Shown here in pieces: positions 1 to 9,576 of a DNA stretch of 64,000 bases; the stretch's first letter is position 1; each line of letters begins with the position of its first letter. The DNA comes from an uncultured Saprospiraceae bacterium (GTDB lineage Bacteria > Bacteroidota > Bacteroidia > Chitinophagales > Saprospiraceae). Both the position numbers and the translations under genes were made by a program. The notes under the pieces were generated by a model. The model was not told the DNA's origin and ran no database searches. It was given only the letters and a program-made list of their open reading frames with translations. The DNA lies in the NCBI GenBank assembly GCA_937951615.1, contig CALFBH010000006.1:36326-100325 (forward strand), read 5' to 3'.

Positions 1-3000
1 CAGTCCTATTCCTTGAATATCGAGTGTGCTTACGCATCCATTTTCATTAAGACTTACACCATTCCAGGTATCCATCGCTTGCGTCAGATCCCAGGGGATT
101 GACCAATTGGCTCCATCACTGGTATTATACAAAGCGACTAAGGCAATAGAATCATTTTTATGACAGAAAAAATCGGAGATACAAGAGCCTGCGCCTGTAC
201 TACAAAAATCTTCCCAGTTTGCATCAAAATTATTCCCACTATTGATCTTATAGTTGTCGATTTCTGGTATGGCACACCAAGCCTCTAATTCAACAGGATA
301 ACATCCACTTAATTGATTACTACTTATGGACAAATATTGCAAGCTATCTAAATCAGCTAATTCAGCAGGAATACTGCCGGTCAGTTGATTCTGAAGCAGT
401 AATAAATTTTGGAGATTGCTTAAAAGTCCCAATTCTGGTGGAATTTGTCCAGTCAATGCGTTTTCACATAAATTCAAATAGGTCAGGTTGAGCATGATAC
501 CCAATTCTGGCGGAATTTGTCCAACGAGGTTGTTGTCACCCAAATCCAGTTCAACAAGATTGCTTAGACTGCTCAATGCTGCGGGGATAGTACCAGTTAA
601 GGCATTTTCATTAAAATCCAATTTAGTCAGACTACTTAGATTGCCGAGTTCGGGGGGGATGTTTCCGTTTATGCCCTCGTCGCTTAGTTGCAATTCAGTC
701 ACGCAGCCCTCCGAGTTCAGTGTCACGCCATACCAGCTGTCCAATGGCTGTGTTAGGTCCCAGTTGATGGTTGTGTTATTGTGTAAAGCGACGAGTGTAA
801 GCGAGTCTCTTTCCTGGCAGGAAATATTATAGAGACAGGAGCCAAATTCGACAATACAAAAATCTTCCCATGCGGCATCAAAATTATTACCTGCATCTAT
901 ATCCACAAGACTTAATTGCTCACAAAGACTGCTGAGTTCTGGAGCATAACAGCCACTCATTTGATTATTGTATAAAATTAAAACAAAGAGGTTATCTAGT
1001 TCGCTAAACGCTGCTGGAATAGAACCCGTAAACTGATTATCACTTGCTGACAAATAGCTCAAATTACTCAGATTGCTGAGTTCGGCGGGGAGTTCGCCAC
1101 TGAGTTGGTTGCCCTCTAATTGAAGGTAAGCCAGGTTACTCATATTGCCCAATTCAGGCGGGATTATACCTGTAAGGTTATTATTACTCAATTCCAAATA
1201 AAGCAATTCATTGAGGTTGCTGAGTTCTGTTGGAATATTGCCAGCCAGTTGATTTTGTCCTAGCCGTAGATTTGTCAGATAAAATAAATTACCCAATTCA
1301 GCGGGAATACTGCCCGTCAGGTTGTTCTGTCTTAGGTGGAGATTATTCAAATTATTCAGATTGCCCAGTTCTGATGGAATTTCGCCACTCAGTTGATTTT
1401 GTCCTAGCCGTAGATTTGTCAGATAAAATAAATTACCCAATTCTGGAGGAATATTGCCTGTCAGAAAATTTTCATCCAATTCTAAGTTAGTCAGGTAAGT
1501 CAGATTACCCAACTCAGGCGGAATAGTTCCGCCATTCAACTCATCAGACAAACTGATGGAGCTTACACAACCATCGGCATTTAATGTTATGCCATTCCAG
1601 GTGTCCATTGGCTGGCTCAAATCCCAATTGGTGTTAGTAGAATTATTAAAAACGACGAGTGCTAATGAATCATTCGTTCTGCATGCTAAAGCTGGTGCAG
1701 CACAGATTCCTACGCCTACTGCACACCAGGCGGCTTCCGTTTGTTCTACTTCATAAGAATTAGCACCGTAGAGGTCGGTGGCAGCTTGTACTGCTCCTAT
1801 TCGGGCATCTGCATACTGAGAAATCGGGGTGAGATAAACATTCAAATTGCGATAAGCAATAGCCGCTGCCTTTTCCATTCCTATGCCCTCAATATGATAA
1901 GCATTGCCATTATCATTGACGCCGATACCGCCTTCTGAAAGTAAATAAAACCAATAATTTTGCACCCCACTATTGATATGTACCCCTCCATTATCGGCAA
2001 AGCCACTGTACCAATAATTTCCTAAATAAGTGTCGGGTTGTTGCCTGATCATCGTCGGGTCATTGGGATTCATAAGGCTTCTCATGCCATTCTTGGTATT
2101 GTCATTGACAATATCTCCCATGAAAATCCAGTCATTTTCATTTTGGCGACAAGCCGCTTCCACGACTTCTCCAAAAATATCTGAAAAGGATTCATTGAGT
2201 GCGCCTGCTTCATCGCGGTATTGAAGGTCTGCTGAGAAATCGACAATACCATGCGTCATTTCGTGTCCTACAATATCGGGAGAAGAAAAAGAATTGAATG
2301 TAATGCCATCTCCTGCACCATAAGTCATCCAACTGCCGTTCCAAAATGCCTGATTGGTATTTGTGCCATAGCGCACCCAACTTTCTAAAGGCATCCCGTT
2401 ATTGTCGAGGCTGTTTCTATTGTGTGTGTTTAAAAAATACTCGTAAGTTTTTTGTGTTGCCCAAAACACCTCTGTAGCCATAGGGTCATTCATGAAAGAA
2501 CTATTTGTACTGGTCACAGGAATCTGTGGATTGGAATTTGCATAATTTGCATCAAAGACTTGTATGCCTCCTCCGATATTGTTTTTCAAGGTGAAAACAT
2601 TATAGGCAATACAGGCAGTAAAATTACATATTCCGGAGTAATTGGTATTGCCAGTAGCGGGTACGTCTGTACAATTATGGATTTTTTCTCTGCTGGATAA
2701 TATGTCCCCCGTATGCGCATCCACATAGACAATTTGACGGGTCAGTGGTGTGATTGCATAAATGTCAAATTTATATGCCAGGTGAGGATTTGCAACTTTT
2801 TTATCAAAACCAGAGTCAATAATAACAAGTTTGCCCGATGGATAAAAAGTGGCATTGGATTTTTTTTCAATGGTTTTTAACTTATTTTCGTAGTTTACAT
2901 CATTCCAGGCATATTGCGTGGCATTGATGTTTTGAAGGGCAGCCTGCAAAGCAATTGACTCATCTATACTGGGATTTGTATTGATATTCAGACCTCGTAT

Positions 3001-3336
3001 AAGTTTGCCATTTGCATGCTGTACACGGGTATCTTTTTCGTGTACCATAAAAATAGCATGCTCTATTGGAATACCCTTATAGGTTTGCTGATAACGATAG
3101 TGGCGGAAACCAAGTTGGTCGGTATCCTCAGACTTCAATAATAAGTCATCGTGTATATCGAGGTCAAGATTTGCTTTATCCTGAGTCAGTTGTTGTACAG
3201 TATATTGCTTCTTGGCATCAAAAGCCCTCCACTCCAGATGTTCTGTTTGTAAAATATCGGCTGGGGTAGGGGAAGGTTGGGCGTAAATTTGGGAGACGAG
3301 CAGGCAATATGCCAGGATTTTGAACGTGGTTTTCAT
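1..3336 (-). CDS. Secreted M4 (thermolysin-like) metallopeptidase fused to leucine-rich repeats, partial
   Basis: The frame is open from the ATG at 3336 to the left window edge (1112 codons, no stop), so the C-terminus is missing. A signal peptide (MKTTFKILAYCLLVSQIYAQ) is followed by an FTP/PepSY-like propeptide and an M4 catalytic domain. Visible zinc site: HEMTH with H358, E359 and H362; third ligand E382 in NESFSD, 20 residues on as in thermolysin; then the motif DNGGVHINSG. From about residue 550 there are plant-type LRRs (LxxLxLxxNxLxGxIPxEL). They are arranged in at least three cassettes, each opening with an LRRNT_2-like segment (ALVALYN...W...WNGV...GCV) and the first two closing with a Cys-rich cap (WEDFC). 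It is probably exported and cleaves extracellular protein, with the LRRs giving binding; a sorting tail probably lies beyond the edge. The enzyme class is certain, the substrate unknown. Confidence 0.9.
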   Translation of the reverse strand, partial: MKTTFKILAYCLLVSQIYAQPSPTPADILQTEHLEWRAFDAKKQYTVQQLTQDKANLDLDIHDDLLLKSEDTDQLGFRHYRYQQTYKGIPIEHAIFMVHEKDTRVQHANGKLIRGLNINTNPSIDESIALQAALQNINATQYAWNDVNYENKLKTIEKKSNATFYPSGKLVIIDSGFDKKVANPHLAYKFDIYAITPLTRQIVYVDAHTGDILSSREKIHNCTDVPATGNTNYSGICNFTACIAYNVFTLKNNIGGGIQVFDANYANSNPQIPVTSTNSSFMNDPMATEVFWATQKTYEYFLNTHNRNSLDNNGMPLESWVRYGTNTNQAFWNGSWMTYGAGDGITFNSFSSPDIVGHEMTHGIVDFSADLQYRDEAGALNESFSDIFGEVVEAACRQNENDWIFMGDIVNDNTKNGMRSLMNPNDPTMIRQQPDTYLGNYWYSGFADNGGVHINSGVQNYWFYLLSEGGIGVNDNGNAYHIEGIGMEKAAAIAYRNLNVYLTPISQYADARIGAVQAATDLYGANSYEVEQTEAAWCAVGVGICAAPALACRTNDSLALVVFNNSTNTNWDLSQPMDTWNGITLNADGCVSSISLSDELNGGTIPPELGNLTYLTNLELDENFLTGNIPPELGNLFYLTNLRLGQNQLSGEIPSELGNLNNLNNLHLRQNNLTGSIPAELGNLFYLTNLRLGQNQLAGNIPTELSNLNELLYLELSNNNLTGIIPPELGNMSNLAYLQLEGNQLSGELPAELSNLSNLSYLSASDNQFTGSIPAAFSELDNLFVLILYNNQMSGCYAPELSSLCEQLSLVDIDAGNNFDAAWEDFCIVEFGSCLYNISCQERDSLTLVALHNNTTINWDLTQPLDSWYGVTLNSEGCVTELQLSDEGINGNIPPELGNLSSLTKLDFNENALTGTIPAALSSLSNLVELDLGDNNLVGQIPPELGIMLNLTYLNLCENALTGQIPPELGLLSNLQNLLLLQNQLTGSIPAELADLDSLQYLSISSNQLSGCYPVELEAWCAIPEIDNYKINSGNNFDANWEDFCSTGAGSCISDFFCHKNDSIALVALYNTSDGANWSIPWDLTQAMDTWNGVSLNENGCVSTLDIQGIGL
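1246..1443 (-). repeat. 54-bp identical duplication inside the LRR array
   Basis: Bases 1246-1299 and 1390-1443 are identical over 54 bp and lie 144 bp apart, which is exactly two 24-residue LRR units. The repeats between and around them are diverged. This points to a recent internal duplication or gene conversion of a two-repeat block. Confidence 0.85.
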
Positions 3337-3485
3337 ATTTTTATATTGTCAGGTTTAGTGCGAATATTAATAGTTGCTTGTTTCTAGTACAAATTTATGT
3401 AGTATTTTTATCAGTTTCTTACACGATTTTCTTCGGAAGTAAATATAAATATTGAAAAAATAGTTTCACAAAATTCTCATTATAA

Positions 3486-4976
3486 TTGAATTACGGCAAA
3501 AAAAATAAAAAAGAATCTACAGAAAACCATCAATCGCTTTGTGTTGAGCTTTTGAGTGTTTTCTCCGAAAAAGAAGTGAATAATTTGATTCACTTTATAA
3601 ACTGTCGATATTTTAATACAGACCGTTATGTTATTAAGTTATTAGACGTTTTAAAAAAGCAAGTGGTGGGTAGGCGGCAATTTGGAGAAGCTGTAAAAGC
3701 TGATGTTTATGAAAAAGTGTTTACGGATACTGTAAAATCGAAAGGACTGAATGTGATACAAAAGAAGCGACTCGGGGCCAAATTAAATGCACTAACCCGC
3801 TTGACAGAACAGTTTTTAGCGACCGATGCTTTTCGACAACACGAAATATATCAGAATGACCTCCTGCTTCAGGAATTATTGGATAAAAAGCAGTATCAAC
3901 TTTTCAATCGGCATATCAATAAAATGCTAAAGAAACAGGAGACGGATACACAGAAAAATACAGACCATTACGAGCATAACTATAAAATAGAATATAATCG
4001 CCTTAATTATCTGTATCGTAGTGGTAAAATAGTGAATAAGGAAGATAATCTGTCTGAGTTGATTTATCAATTGGATCTTCATTATTTATTGAACAAGTTG
4101 AGCCTTTACATTACTTTATTGTCCATGGAATTATCCACTTCGAAGACTTATGACAAGGCTTCTATGGAGGCTATTACGTCCCTACTTGATTTGCCTCAAT
4201 ATGCAGGACATCCCTTCGTTTCTGTTTGTAGGGCAACCGTAGATTTGATGAAATTCCAAACGGAGGAAGCTTATCATAATTTATTGAAATTATTAGATGT
4301 TCAGGCTTCTTCGATTCCCAAGGCAGAGCTAAATGGTATTTATATTACCATTACCAATTTTTGTGCTCAACAAATAAAAAAAGGTGGATTTGATCATAAT
4401 GAGTTGTTTAACCTCTATCAGATGATGGATAACAGAGGTCTCTTCATTGAGGGGAATTTTATGTCAGAGGTGAGGTTGAAAAATGTTGTAGCCACAGCCT
4501 GTAGGGTAGAAGAATATGAATGGGCAGTGAATTTGGTAGAAAAGTATCGCCCGTTCATTCGTAAACCAGTTCGAGAGAGTGTCTGTCAGCTCAATTTGGG
4601 TATCATTGCTTTTTATCAAAAAGACTATAAGGTCGCGATACATCACTTTATTCGTGTGGACAATGTTAATTTGAATTATGACATCAATTGCAGGATTATG
4701 ATGATGAAGTCCTATTATGAGATAGACGAGGATTATGATGAACGCACGATGCAGATATTTCGTTCTACGGAAAAGTTTTTTAACGAAAATAAAGCGCTGC
4801 CGCAAAAAACGAGGAAGGGCTATAAAAATTTTATTCGCACGCTCATCAATTTATACCGCATTCGCCACCGCGCGACAAAAATGAAGCTGGAGCAAATTAA
4901 TGAAAAATTAGAACAACAGGAGGTGAATAGTGATAAGTACTGGCTGCGGGAAAAGATAATGGAGATTGGTGGGTGA
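3486..4976 (+). CDS. Conserved hypothetical protein, probably helical-repeat
   Basis: A protein of 496 residues that I do not recognise. It has no signal peptide or membrane segment and looks alpha-helical throughout, with many Leu/Tyr/Lys and TPR-like segments in the second half (for example the stretch around LNLGIIAFYQKDYKVAIHHF, followed by an aromatic-rich helix pair). The start is TTG at 3486 because TAA lies immediately upstream in frame (3483-3485) and no ATG occurs in the first 120 residues. It is divergent from the M4-LRR gene across a 149-bp gap and convergent with the kinase gene downstream. A cytoplasmic scaffold role is possible, but nothing in the sequence gives a function. Confidence 0.7.
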   Translation: MNYGKKNKKESTENHQSLCVELLSVFSEKEVNNLIHFINCRYFNTDRYVIKLLDVLKKQVVGRRQFGEAVKADVYEKVFTDTVKSKGLNVIQKKRLGAKLNALTRLTEQFLATDAFRQHEIYQNDLLLQELLDKKQYQLFNRHINKMLKKQETDTQKNTDHYEHNYKIEYNRLNYLYRSGKIVNKEDNLSELIYQLDLHYLLNKLSLYITLLSMELSTSKTYDKASMEAITSLLDLPQYAGHPFVSVCRATVDLMKFQTEEAYHNLLKLLDVQASSIPKAELNGIYITITNFCAQQIKKGGFDHNELFNLYQMMDNRGLFIEGNFMSEVRLKNVVATACRVEEYEWAVNLVEKYRPFIRKPVRESVCQLNLGIIAFYQKDYKVAIHHFIRVDNVNLNYDINCRIMMMKSYYEIDEDYDERTMQIFRSTEKFFNENKALPQKTRKGYKNFIRTLINLYRIRHRATKMKLEQINEKLEQQEVNSDKYWLREKIMEIGG

Positions 4977-5046
4977 TTAGGATGGTTTCATTGCTACGCA
5001 AAAAAATCATAATAATAATTTAATAATCATAGCAATAGAGCAATGC
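4973..5046. repeat. Dispersed repeat G, copy 1
   Basis: The segment from the stop codon of the 496-residue gene almost to the stop of the next convergent gene matches, in inverted orientation, 54864-54964. Shared blocks read (in the sense of copy 2) CTATTGCTATGAT, a run ending in ATTTTTTGCG, and ATGAAACCATCCTAATCACC. Short internal inverted repeats (ATTGCTA/TAGCAAT) allow a hairpin. Copy 2 carries an extra segment of about 29 nt. Confidence 0.7.
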
Positions 5047-5047
5047 T

Positions 5048-5893
5048 CTACTGCTGATGAAATTCCACCAGTCGATCCAGTGGATTGCGAATAAAACGCC
5101 CTGGCTTCATGTTCAGTTCTTCCATAAGCTGTATCAGTATGTCCTGAAAATAAAAGGCGACAGAGCCAATATAATGAATGGGCCATTTTTGAGCGTTCTC
5201 ATATTTTGTTACATGGCGAACCAGAAACTCTTCAAAATTTTCTCGCAGCAATTTTTGTATAAAAGGATGTTCTTTATAATCCGTACAAAAACGAGAAAAC
5301 TGTGCCGAATAACGACTCGGCATAGGTTTATGATAAATATTGGAAATCAGTTCGTCTTTTGTTAGTCCGTACTGTTTCTCAAAAGACTTCACTATATCTG
5401 CCGGCATTTCCCGATAAAAATAAGTCTTCAGCAAAGCCCTGCCCAAATGCGCCCCACTTCCCTCATCACCCATGATAAATCCAAGCGAAGGCACACCATC
5501 AACAATATTTCCACCATCATAAGCACAGGAATTTGACCCCGTTCCTAAGATACAGGCAATACCCGGTTTTCGGCCACAAGCCGCCCGCGCAGCAGCCAGC
5601 AAGTCATGGTCAACATTATTGGAAGCTTTCGGAAATACGGCATTCAAGGCATCCCGTACAGTTTTATTTTCGCGTTTTGAAGAACAGCCCGCCCCATAAA
5701 AATGCACTTCACGTATCAGTTGTGGAGCGAATCCCAACTGCGTAAGTAGCGTCTCTTCCAAACTTTTACGTATCTCTGCCGTTTCAAAGTAATGCGGATT
5801 ATATCCTATAGTAGAAAAATCCCGTGCGGATTTAGCGGCATCAATTAACCGCCAACTTGTTTTTGTGGAACCACTATCTGCTATCAGTAACAT
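5048..5893 (-). CDS. BadF/BadG-type ATPase, N-acetylglucosamine kinase-like
   Basis: A 281-residue protein of the actin-fold BadF/BadG/BcrA/BcrD family. The ATPase phosphate-1 motif is at the N-terminus (IADSGSTKTSW), and a central segment GTGSNSCAYDGG followed by GFIMGDEGSGAHLG matches the adenosine/phosphate 2 region of N-acetylglucosamine kinases. The frame is open 25 codons further upstream, but MLLIADSG at 5893 fits the family start and the upstream sequence is low-complexity AT repeat. It probably phosphorylates GlcNAc or a related amino sugar during cell-wall recycling; the exact sugar is inferred from the family. It is divergent from ctpA, about 107 bp away. Confidence 0.8.
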   Translation of the reverse strand: MLLIADSGSTKTSWRLIDAAKSARDFSTIGYNPHYFETAEIRKSLEETLLTQLGFAPQLIREVHFYGAGCSSKRENKTVRDALNAVFPKASNNVDHDLLAAARAACGRKPGIACILGTGSNSCAYDGGNIVDGVPSLGFIMGDEGSGAHLGRALLKTYFYREMPADIVKSFEKQYGLTKDELISNIYHKPMPSRYSAQFSRFCTDYKEHPFIQKLLRENFEEFLVRHVTKYENAQKWPIHYIGSVAFYFQDILIQLMEELNMKPGRFIRNPLDRLVEFHQQ

Positions 5894-6000
5894 TTTAATT
5901 CTTATTTTTACGCTTTCAATATAATGATAAATGATAAACGATGAATGATAATGCTTAAAAAGCGACAAAAATACATCATTTCTCGTTACAACATATTACA

Positions 6001-7665
6001 ATGACAACTTCTTCTGAAAAACAACCGACTAAAAAACTAAACACCTGGCTTCCGCTTCTATTCTCGATAGTGGCTGCTATAGGCATCCTAATTGGTTTCA
6101 AATTGCAGGATAGTATCAAACCAACAACTGCAAAACCCTCTGTTTTTCCGATTACAGGAAAACAGGAAGTTGGCAAGATAGAGGAAATATTGCGATTTAT
6201 CGAAGCCAAATACGTCGAAGATGTTGACCAGGAAGAAATAGTCGAAGGCATTATCAACGAAGTGCTACAGGAATTGGATCCACATTCCACTTATATTCCG
6301 GCAGAAGATCTTAAAGGAATCAATGACTCGCTGGAAGGCAGTTTTGATGGTATCGGTGTACAATTCCTGATTATCAATGATACTATTCTGGTCGTTTCTC
6401 CTGTAGCTGGCGGCCCTTCTGAGAACCTGGGTATTCGTGCTGGCGATAAAATTGTAGCCATCAATGATACGAGTGTTGCTGGTATAGGTATTACCAATGC
6501 TGCAATCATGGCAGAACTAAGAGGCGAAAAAGGTTCGGAAGTCAAAGTCGGTATTATGCGTGGCAATAATCCTGAAATCATTCCTTTTACCATCGTTCGG
6601 GATAAAATTCCAGATTATAGCGTAGATGCCAGTTATATGCTCGATGAAGAAACCGGCTATGTCAAAATTGGTCGTTTTAGCGGCACAACTTACGAAGAGT
6701 TCATGAAGGCTATTGAGAAAATGAATGAAGCGGGCATGAAAGATTTGGTGATTGATTTACGACAAAATCCAGGCGGCTATTTGCAGGCAGCCACCAAAAT
6801 AGCCGGGCAGTTATTTGCTGAAAAATTATTGCTCGTTTATACCGAAGGGCGCACACAGCGTCGCAGCGAATACAAATCCACGGGGCGTAATTTTTACGAT
6901 ATTTATGAAGTTGTGGTGCTGATTGACGAAGGTTCTGCTTCTGCCAGCGAAATTCTGGCTGGTGCTGTGCAGGACTCCGACCGAGGCAAAATCATCGGCA
7001 GACGGTCTTTTGGGAAAGGACTGGTACAGGAACAATATAATCTATCTGACGGTTCTGCCCTTCGACTCACTGTAGCGCGATATTATACACCCTCTGGGCG
7101 TTCTATTCAGAAGCCCTATAAAGGAGAAGACAATGCTTATGATAATGATATTGTCAAACGCTATGAAAATGGAGAACTGGAAGATTCTGATAAAGTTCCT
7201 GTCAATGATTCTACACAGTACTATACGAGAGGCGGTCGCGTCGTCTATGCAGGCGGCGGCATCAGCCCAGATATCTTTGTGCCATTAGATACTGTTGTTA
7301 ATAACGCTTATTTTACGAAGAGTTCGCAGTATATCGTGGAGTTTGTCTATGATTATCTGGATGGAAATCGCCAGCAGTATGAGCAATATGAGTCGGCCAA
7401 ATTTTTTGCCAATAGCTATAAAATATCTGACCAACTACTGCGTCAATTCACTGATTTTGTTGCTAAAAAAGGTGTCGAAAAAGACAGTCGACGTTTCAAT
7501 AAATGCAAGTCATTATTGTCCAATCGCATCAAAGCTTATATCGCTCGAGATCTGTTTCAGTCGGAAGGTTTTTACACGGTATTGCATAAAAACGACCGCG
7601 TACTGGAAAAGGCGATGGAAGTCATCAAGAAGGAAGGTAAGGCGAAGCCGCAGGCTTCTTTTTAA
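6001..7665 (+). CDS. ctpA: S41-family carboxyl-terminal processing protease
   Basis: A protein of 554 residues with an N-terminal membrane anchor (about residues 15-33), an S41 N-terminal helical part, a PDZ domain (about 110-200) and the S41 catalytic core. By alignment with the family the nucleophile is S314 in GSASASEI and the general base K339 in FGKG, with Q343 four residues on. Such enzymes act in the periplasm on C-termini of envelope proteins. The C-terminal extension of about 150 residues is usual for Bacteroidota CTPs. The stop codon at 7663-7665 is already part of a GAATTAC hairpin repeat. Confidence 0.93.
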   Translation: MTTSSEKQPTKKLNTWLPLLFSIVAAIGILIGFKLQDSIKPTTAKPSVFPITGKQEVGKIEEILRFIEAKYVEDVDQEEIVEGIINEVLQELDPHSTYIPAEDLKGINDSLEGSFDGIGVQFLIINDTILVVSPVAGGPSENLGIRAGDKIVAINDTSVAGIGITNAAIMAELRGEKGSEVKVGIMRGNNPEIIPFTIVRDKIPDYSVDASYMLDEETGYVKIGRFSGTTYEEFMKAIEKMNEAGMKDLVIDLRQNPGGYLQAATKIAGQLFAEKLLLVYTEGRTQRRSEYKSTGRNFYDIYEVVVLIDEGSASASEILAGAVQDSDRGKIIGRRSFGKGLVQEQYNLSDGSALRLTVARYYTPSGRSIQKPYKGEDNAYDNDIVKRYENGELEDSDKVPVNDSTQYYTRGGRVVYAGGGISPDIFVPLDTVVNNAYFTKSSQYIVEFVYDYLDGNRQQYEQYESAKFFANSYKISDQLLRQFTDFVAKKGVEKDSRRFNKCKSLLSNRIKAYIARDLFQSEGFYTVLHKNDRVLEKAMEVIKKEGKAKPQASF

Positions 7666-7726
7666 TTACGAATTACGAATGATTCATGTAATTGTCTTGA
7701 TTCGTAATTACACGATTCGTAATTAA
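7662..7726. repeat. GAATTAC heptamer inverted pair filling a convergent gap
   Basis: The left arm (7662-7680) is tandem GAATTAC units; the right arm (7699-7725) holds the reverse complement ATTCGTAATTA twice. The pair can form a long hairpin. It starts at the ctpA stop codon and ends next to the stop of the convergent barrel gene (7727-7729), so it occupies the entire intergenic space. No U-tract terminator is present besides it. Confidence 0.85.
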
Positions 7727-8401
7727 CTATTCTCCAAATCCATCCAAAAAATAAATGTAGCCAATCTGAAATCCGAGGACACGATTATTGACAGCCTCAT
7801 AGCCATCGGGTAATTGGCTGTCGGGGAGGTCATTCAGGTCAGATAAACCGAGACTGTACCGAGCTTCTAGGAACAAGGCATTTTCAAAACCAATCCTGAC
7901 CACTGCACCAAAACCTGCATGAATGGACAAATCCAATCGCCGAAGGTCGGCTGTACTGAAGTCTATTTTTTCTTTTAAAATACCGTTGGACGTCTGTGTT
8001 TTATCACTGCCAGACAAGAGATAAGCCGCGCCCGGACCAAGCGCAATATAACTCTGAAAATTTTCACTATTGATTAAAGTCGTTTTTCCCAGAAAATTAA
8101 ATTCCAGATAATTGAGGCTGCGCTTAGCGAGCAAATTTCCACTATCGACATAACGCATTCCTTTCTGAGCAAAATTCAATTCTGGTTGCATAGAAAAAAG
8201 TCCACCACCAGAAATGGTATAAAAAATCCCCGCCTGAATGCCGAGGTGTTTGCCCGCTTCTTCCGACGTTCCCATGCTATCCAATTCGTAATTTGGATTA
8301 TAATCCGCAAAATTGAGTCCTGCGCGGAGGCCGTAGCCACTTTGGGCGATTGCCATTATGGGAAGTAGGCAGACAATGATGAGTGTTATGTAGTTTTTCA
8401 T
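7727..8401 (-). CDS. PorT-like outer-membrane beta-barrel protein
   Basis: A 224-residue protein starting at MKNYITL (8401), which gives a clean signal peptide ending near AIAQ; six further upstream codons are open but lack signal character. The mature part opens with YGLRAGLNFADY, the characteristic first strand of the PorT/OMP_b-brl_2 family. Alternating hydrophobic strands and a last strand ending in an aromatic residue (GYIYFLDGF) support an eight-stranded barrel. The specific role is unknown. It is convergent with ctpA. Confidence 0.8.
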   Translation of the reverse strand: MKNYITLIIVCLLPIMAIAQSGYGLRAGLNFADYNPNYELDSMGTSEEAGKHLGIQAGIFYTISGGGLFSMQPELNFAQKGMRYVDSGNLLAKRSLNYLEFNFLGKTTLINSENFQSYIALGPGAAYLLSGSDKTQTSNGILKEKIDFSTADLRRLDLSIHAGFGAVVRIGFENALFLEARYSLGLSDLNDLPDSQLPDGYEAVNNRVLGFQIGYIYFLDGFGE

Positions 8402-8701
8402 AGAAAAATTTAAAACCAACGTACCAGTGACTTATTGATTTTTAAAAATTAACCGCCTATTTTTGCACGTAGGACTGAAGTCCTACGCTTTTGTGAAACA
8501 CACGTAATTGTTCGCAAAAGCGGTGGGTTTCAACCCACCGTGTGTATAAATTTCAAAGGCTATTGATAGCTTAGCGAATTTGGATAAGCAAAACATTTAA
8601 TGTATTTTTACTTGTGCAATAACTTCAAAGACAGACTACAAGATTAAAAAACCCTTGAAGTCCAAATTTGAAACAATTATAAACTATTTCAACCAAAAAT
8701 C
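8402..8701. repeat. Gene-free 300 bp with a composite REP-like element
   Basis: Two near-perfect palindromes, CGTAGGACTGAAGTCCTACG (8468-8487) and CGGTGGGTTTCAACCCACCG (8521-8540), flank an inverted pair CGCTTTTG/CAAAAGCG, so the whole 8468-8540 block can fold as nested hairpins. Both palindromes have a TGAA (or TTCA) centre although their stems differ. The rest of the gap is AT-rich and must carry the divergent promoters of the neighbouring genes. Confidence 0.75.
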
Positions 8702-9298
8702 ATGCAAAACATTCAATTTCCTGTAAAATTTCAATTTAAAATTTCTTCGCTTGCCAATGATTTCACAGCAACTGATGCCAGTGGAAGATCCCTTGCTTAT
8801 GTACGGCAAAAAATGTTCAAACTCAAAGAAGACATCCAGATTTATAACGACGAATCAAAAACAAAAGTCAATTACAGCATCAAGGCCGACAGGTGGCTGG
8901 ACTTTTCCGCAGCGTATGCTTTTTTTGATGAAAATGAAAAAGAATTTGGCAAGATTGTTCGCAAAGGCTGGCGGTCTATCTGGAAAGCAGAATACCAGAT
9001 TATTGATCAATTCCAAAAAGAACAATACACCATCAGCGAGGAAAATGGCTGGACGAAAGTCTTTGATTCTCTATTAGGGCAAATTCCGGTTATTAGCATG
9101 TTTACGGGCTACCTCTTTAATCCTTCTTATATCGTCAGCACGCCCGACCAACAGCCTATCGTCCGACTCAAAAAAATGCCTTCCTTTTTTGGAAGAGATT
9201 TTGAACTAGAAAAAATCGGCACAATGGATTCGGATGATGATGACCGAATTATGCTTGGGCTGATGATGATGATTTTGTTGGAAAGGCGGAGAGGGTGA
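8702..9298 (+). CDS. LURP-one/tubby-fold-like protein
   Basis: A protein of 198 residues without a signal peptide. The pattern of short strands (FQFKISSLANDFTATDASG, YVRQKMFKLKEDIQIYND), the repeated Lys-rich turns and the closing segment YIVSTPDQQPIVRLKK resemble the LURP-one-related/phospholipid scramblase-like beta-barrel fold. A hydrophobic segment near residues 120-140 and a C-terminal stretch MLGLMMMILLERRR are consistent with lipid contact. The C-terminus has an acidic run of Asp before this stretch. The assignment rests on pattern resemblance only. It stands alone between repeat-bearing gaps. Confidence 0.55.
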   Translation: MQNIQFPVKFQFKISSLANDFTATDASGRSLAYVRQKMFKLKEDIQIYNDESKTKVNYSIKADRWLDFSAAYAFFDENEKEFGKIVRKGWRSIWKAEYQIIDQFQKEQYTISEENGWTKVFDSLLGQIPVISMFTGYLFNPSYIVSTPDQQPIVRLKKMPSFFGRDFELEKIGTMDSDDDDRIMLGLMMMILLERRRG

Positions 9299-9449
9299 AT
9301 TAATAGAAGAGAGACCGCTTCGCTGAGGGAAGAGAGAAGAGGGATTTTTGCTTCTTTATAACGTGTTTAAGGCTACCCGTCTAACTTTGCCTTAGCAGCC
9401 CTTCAACTAAATTGCTTCGCAAAGTGTCATAGACACGATTTATCTGGTA

Positions 9450-9471
9450 GCCTACGGTTTCAACCGTAGGC
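9450..9471. repeat. REP-like palindrome in a 278-bp gap
   Basis: An inverted repeat GCCTACGG/CCGTAGGC with centre TTTCAA belongs to the same class as the pair at 8468-8540. Upstream in this gap (about 9305-9345) lies a degenerate array of AGAGAAG/AGGGAAG words. Nothing else is evident in the gap apart from the AT-rich upstream region of the ureohydrolase gene. Confidence 0.7.
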
Positions 9472-9576
9472 GAATGGGACGGCAAAATTATGCAATTGGT
9501 CATACACACATTGATTAAAGTTTAAACACGGTCTAAATTTAAAAGTCTATCTTTCCTACACTGAAATAAGTACCAA

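Noticed and set aside
488-3269. Several plus-strand ORFs of 60-114 codons
   Set aside because: They are antisense to the M4-LRR gene, whose minus-strand frame is open over the whole 3336 bp with clear protease and LRR motifs.
8751-9077. 108-codon plus-strand ORF within the LURP-one-like gene
   Set aside because: It is a frame-shifted shadow with Lys/Met/Arg-biased composition.
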